This document shows, in pieces, positions 35,761 to 36,130 of a DNA stretch of 36,130 nucleotides. The translations under genes and the position numbers were made by a program. Each line of letters opens with the position of its first letter. Positions within the stretch are counted from its first letter, which is position 1. The stretch covers positions 1-36,130 of the forward strand of contig JAGVWK010000015.1 of NCBI GenBank assembly GCA_018304295.1, in the 5' to 3' direction. The stretch comes from Microcaldota archaeon. GTDB lineage: Archaea > Micrarchaeota > Micrarchaeia > Anstonellales > Anstonellaceae. The notes below the pieces were generated by a model, which saw only the letters and a list, made by a program, of their open reading frames with translations, was not told the origin of the DNA and searched no databases.

Positions 35761-36130
35761 ATGGCATCTGATTTTAATGAGAATAGTGCAGGTTTGCCCA
35801 AGCTCAATGGCAGGGCTGCGCGCCAGATGCATGCACGAAGAAGTGCAAGGGTATTTTTTAGAAATGGAGTGCATGTTTCAACGATTGCAGCCTTGCTTTT
35901 GGCTGCACCTGAAAAAAGCATGGAAATGGAAATTTTGAAAAAGAATCAGAATACTGAAGAAGTGCAGGATAAGCCTGCAGCTATTTTTGACAGAATAGAG
36001 CACATCCGCGAACTGGCAGAAATTTCGGATGAGTATGTTGCGAACCAAGATTCGCTTATGAACTGGGCTAAACTAGTGCAACAGAAAGACCCAGAGGCGC
36101 TTGAACTGATGGAATTTTGGTCGCAGTGGG
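35761..36130 (+). CDS. Hypothetical protein, truncated by window end
   Basis: ORF MASDFNENSAGLPKLNGRAARQMHARRSARVFFRNGVHVSTIAALLLAAPEKS... open to the right edge. Confidence 0.5.
   Translation, partial: MASDFNENSAGLPKLNGRAARQMHARRSARVFFRNGVHVSTIAALLLAAPEKSMEMEILKKNQNTEEVQDKPAAIFDRIEHIRELAEISDEYVANQDSLMNWAKLVQQKDPEALELMEFWSQW

Overview
The window looks like a compact archaeal chromosome segment, probably from a DPANN / Micrarchaeota-like lineage. That placement is inferred from the gene mix (archaeal aCPSF1, FlpA, Dph2, L10e, proteasome beta and class I LysRS beside bacterial-type GyrA and GrpE-DnaK-DnaJ); I could not test it. Main content: (1) the 3' part of an intein-containing gyrA; (2) a copper-handling cluster (CopA-type ATPase, PadR-like/TRASH regulator, CopZ-like HMA protein, HMA plus Met/Gly-rich membrane protein); (3) a heat-shock operon (winged-helix regulator, grpE, dnaK, dnaJ); (4) Bcp peroxiredoxin next to a small IS200/IS605-like hairpin element; (5) class I LysRS; (6) an AAA ATPase with a four-copy dyad repeat array at its promoter; (7) ribosomal protein L10e with a hairpin that would sequester its Shine-Dalgarno; (8) a wHTH/coiled-coil/Lys-rich-tail protein; (9) psmB and aCPSF1; (10) two intron-containing tRNAs, Arg(CCT) with a 125-nt BHB intron and Lys(TTT) with two introns, one in the T-loop at 59/60; (11) PEP synthase, Dph2 and large orphan proteins. 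The strongest unexplained signals are the 65-bp perfect inverted repeat inside gyrA that replaces a conserved C-terminal-domain segment, the helically phased repeats in front of the heat-shock operon, the array upstream of the AAA ATPase, the L10e leader hairpin, the T-loop tRNA intron and a 15-bp minisatellite. Three genes (gyrA, copA, the carboxypeptidase-regulatory-like protein) carry lesions that could be assembly or sequencing artefacts and should be checked against reads. All identifications are by eye from translations; no database search was run.
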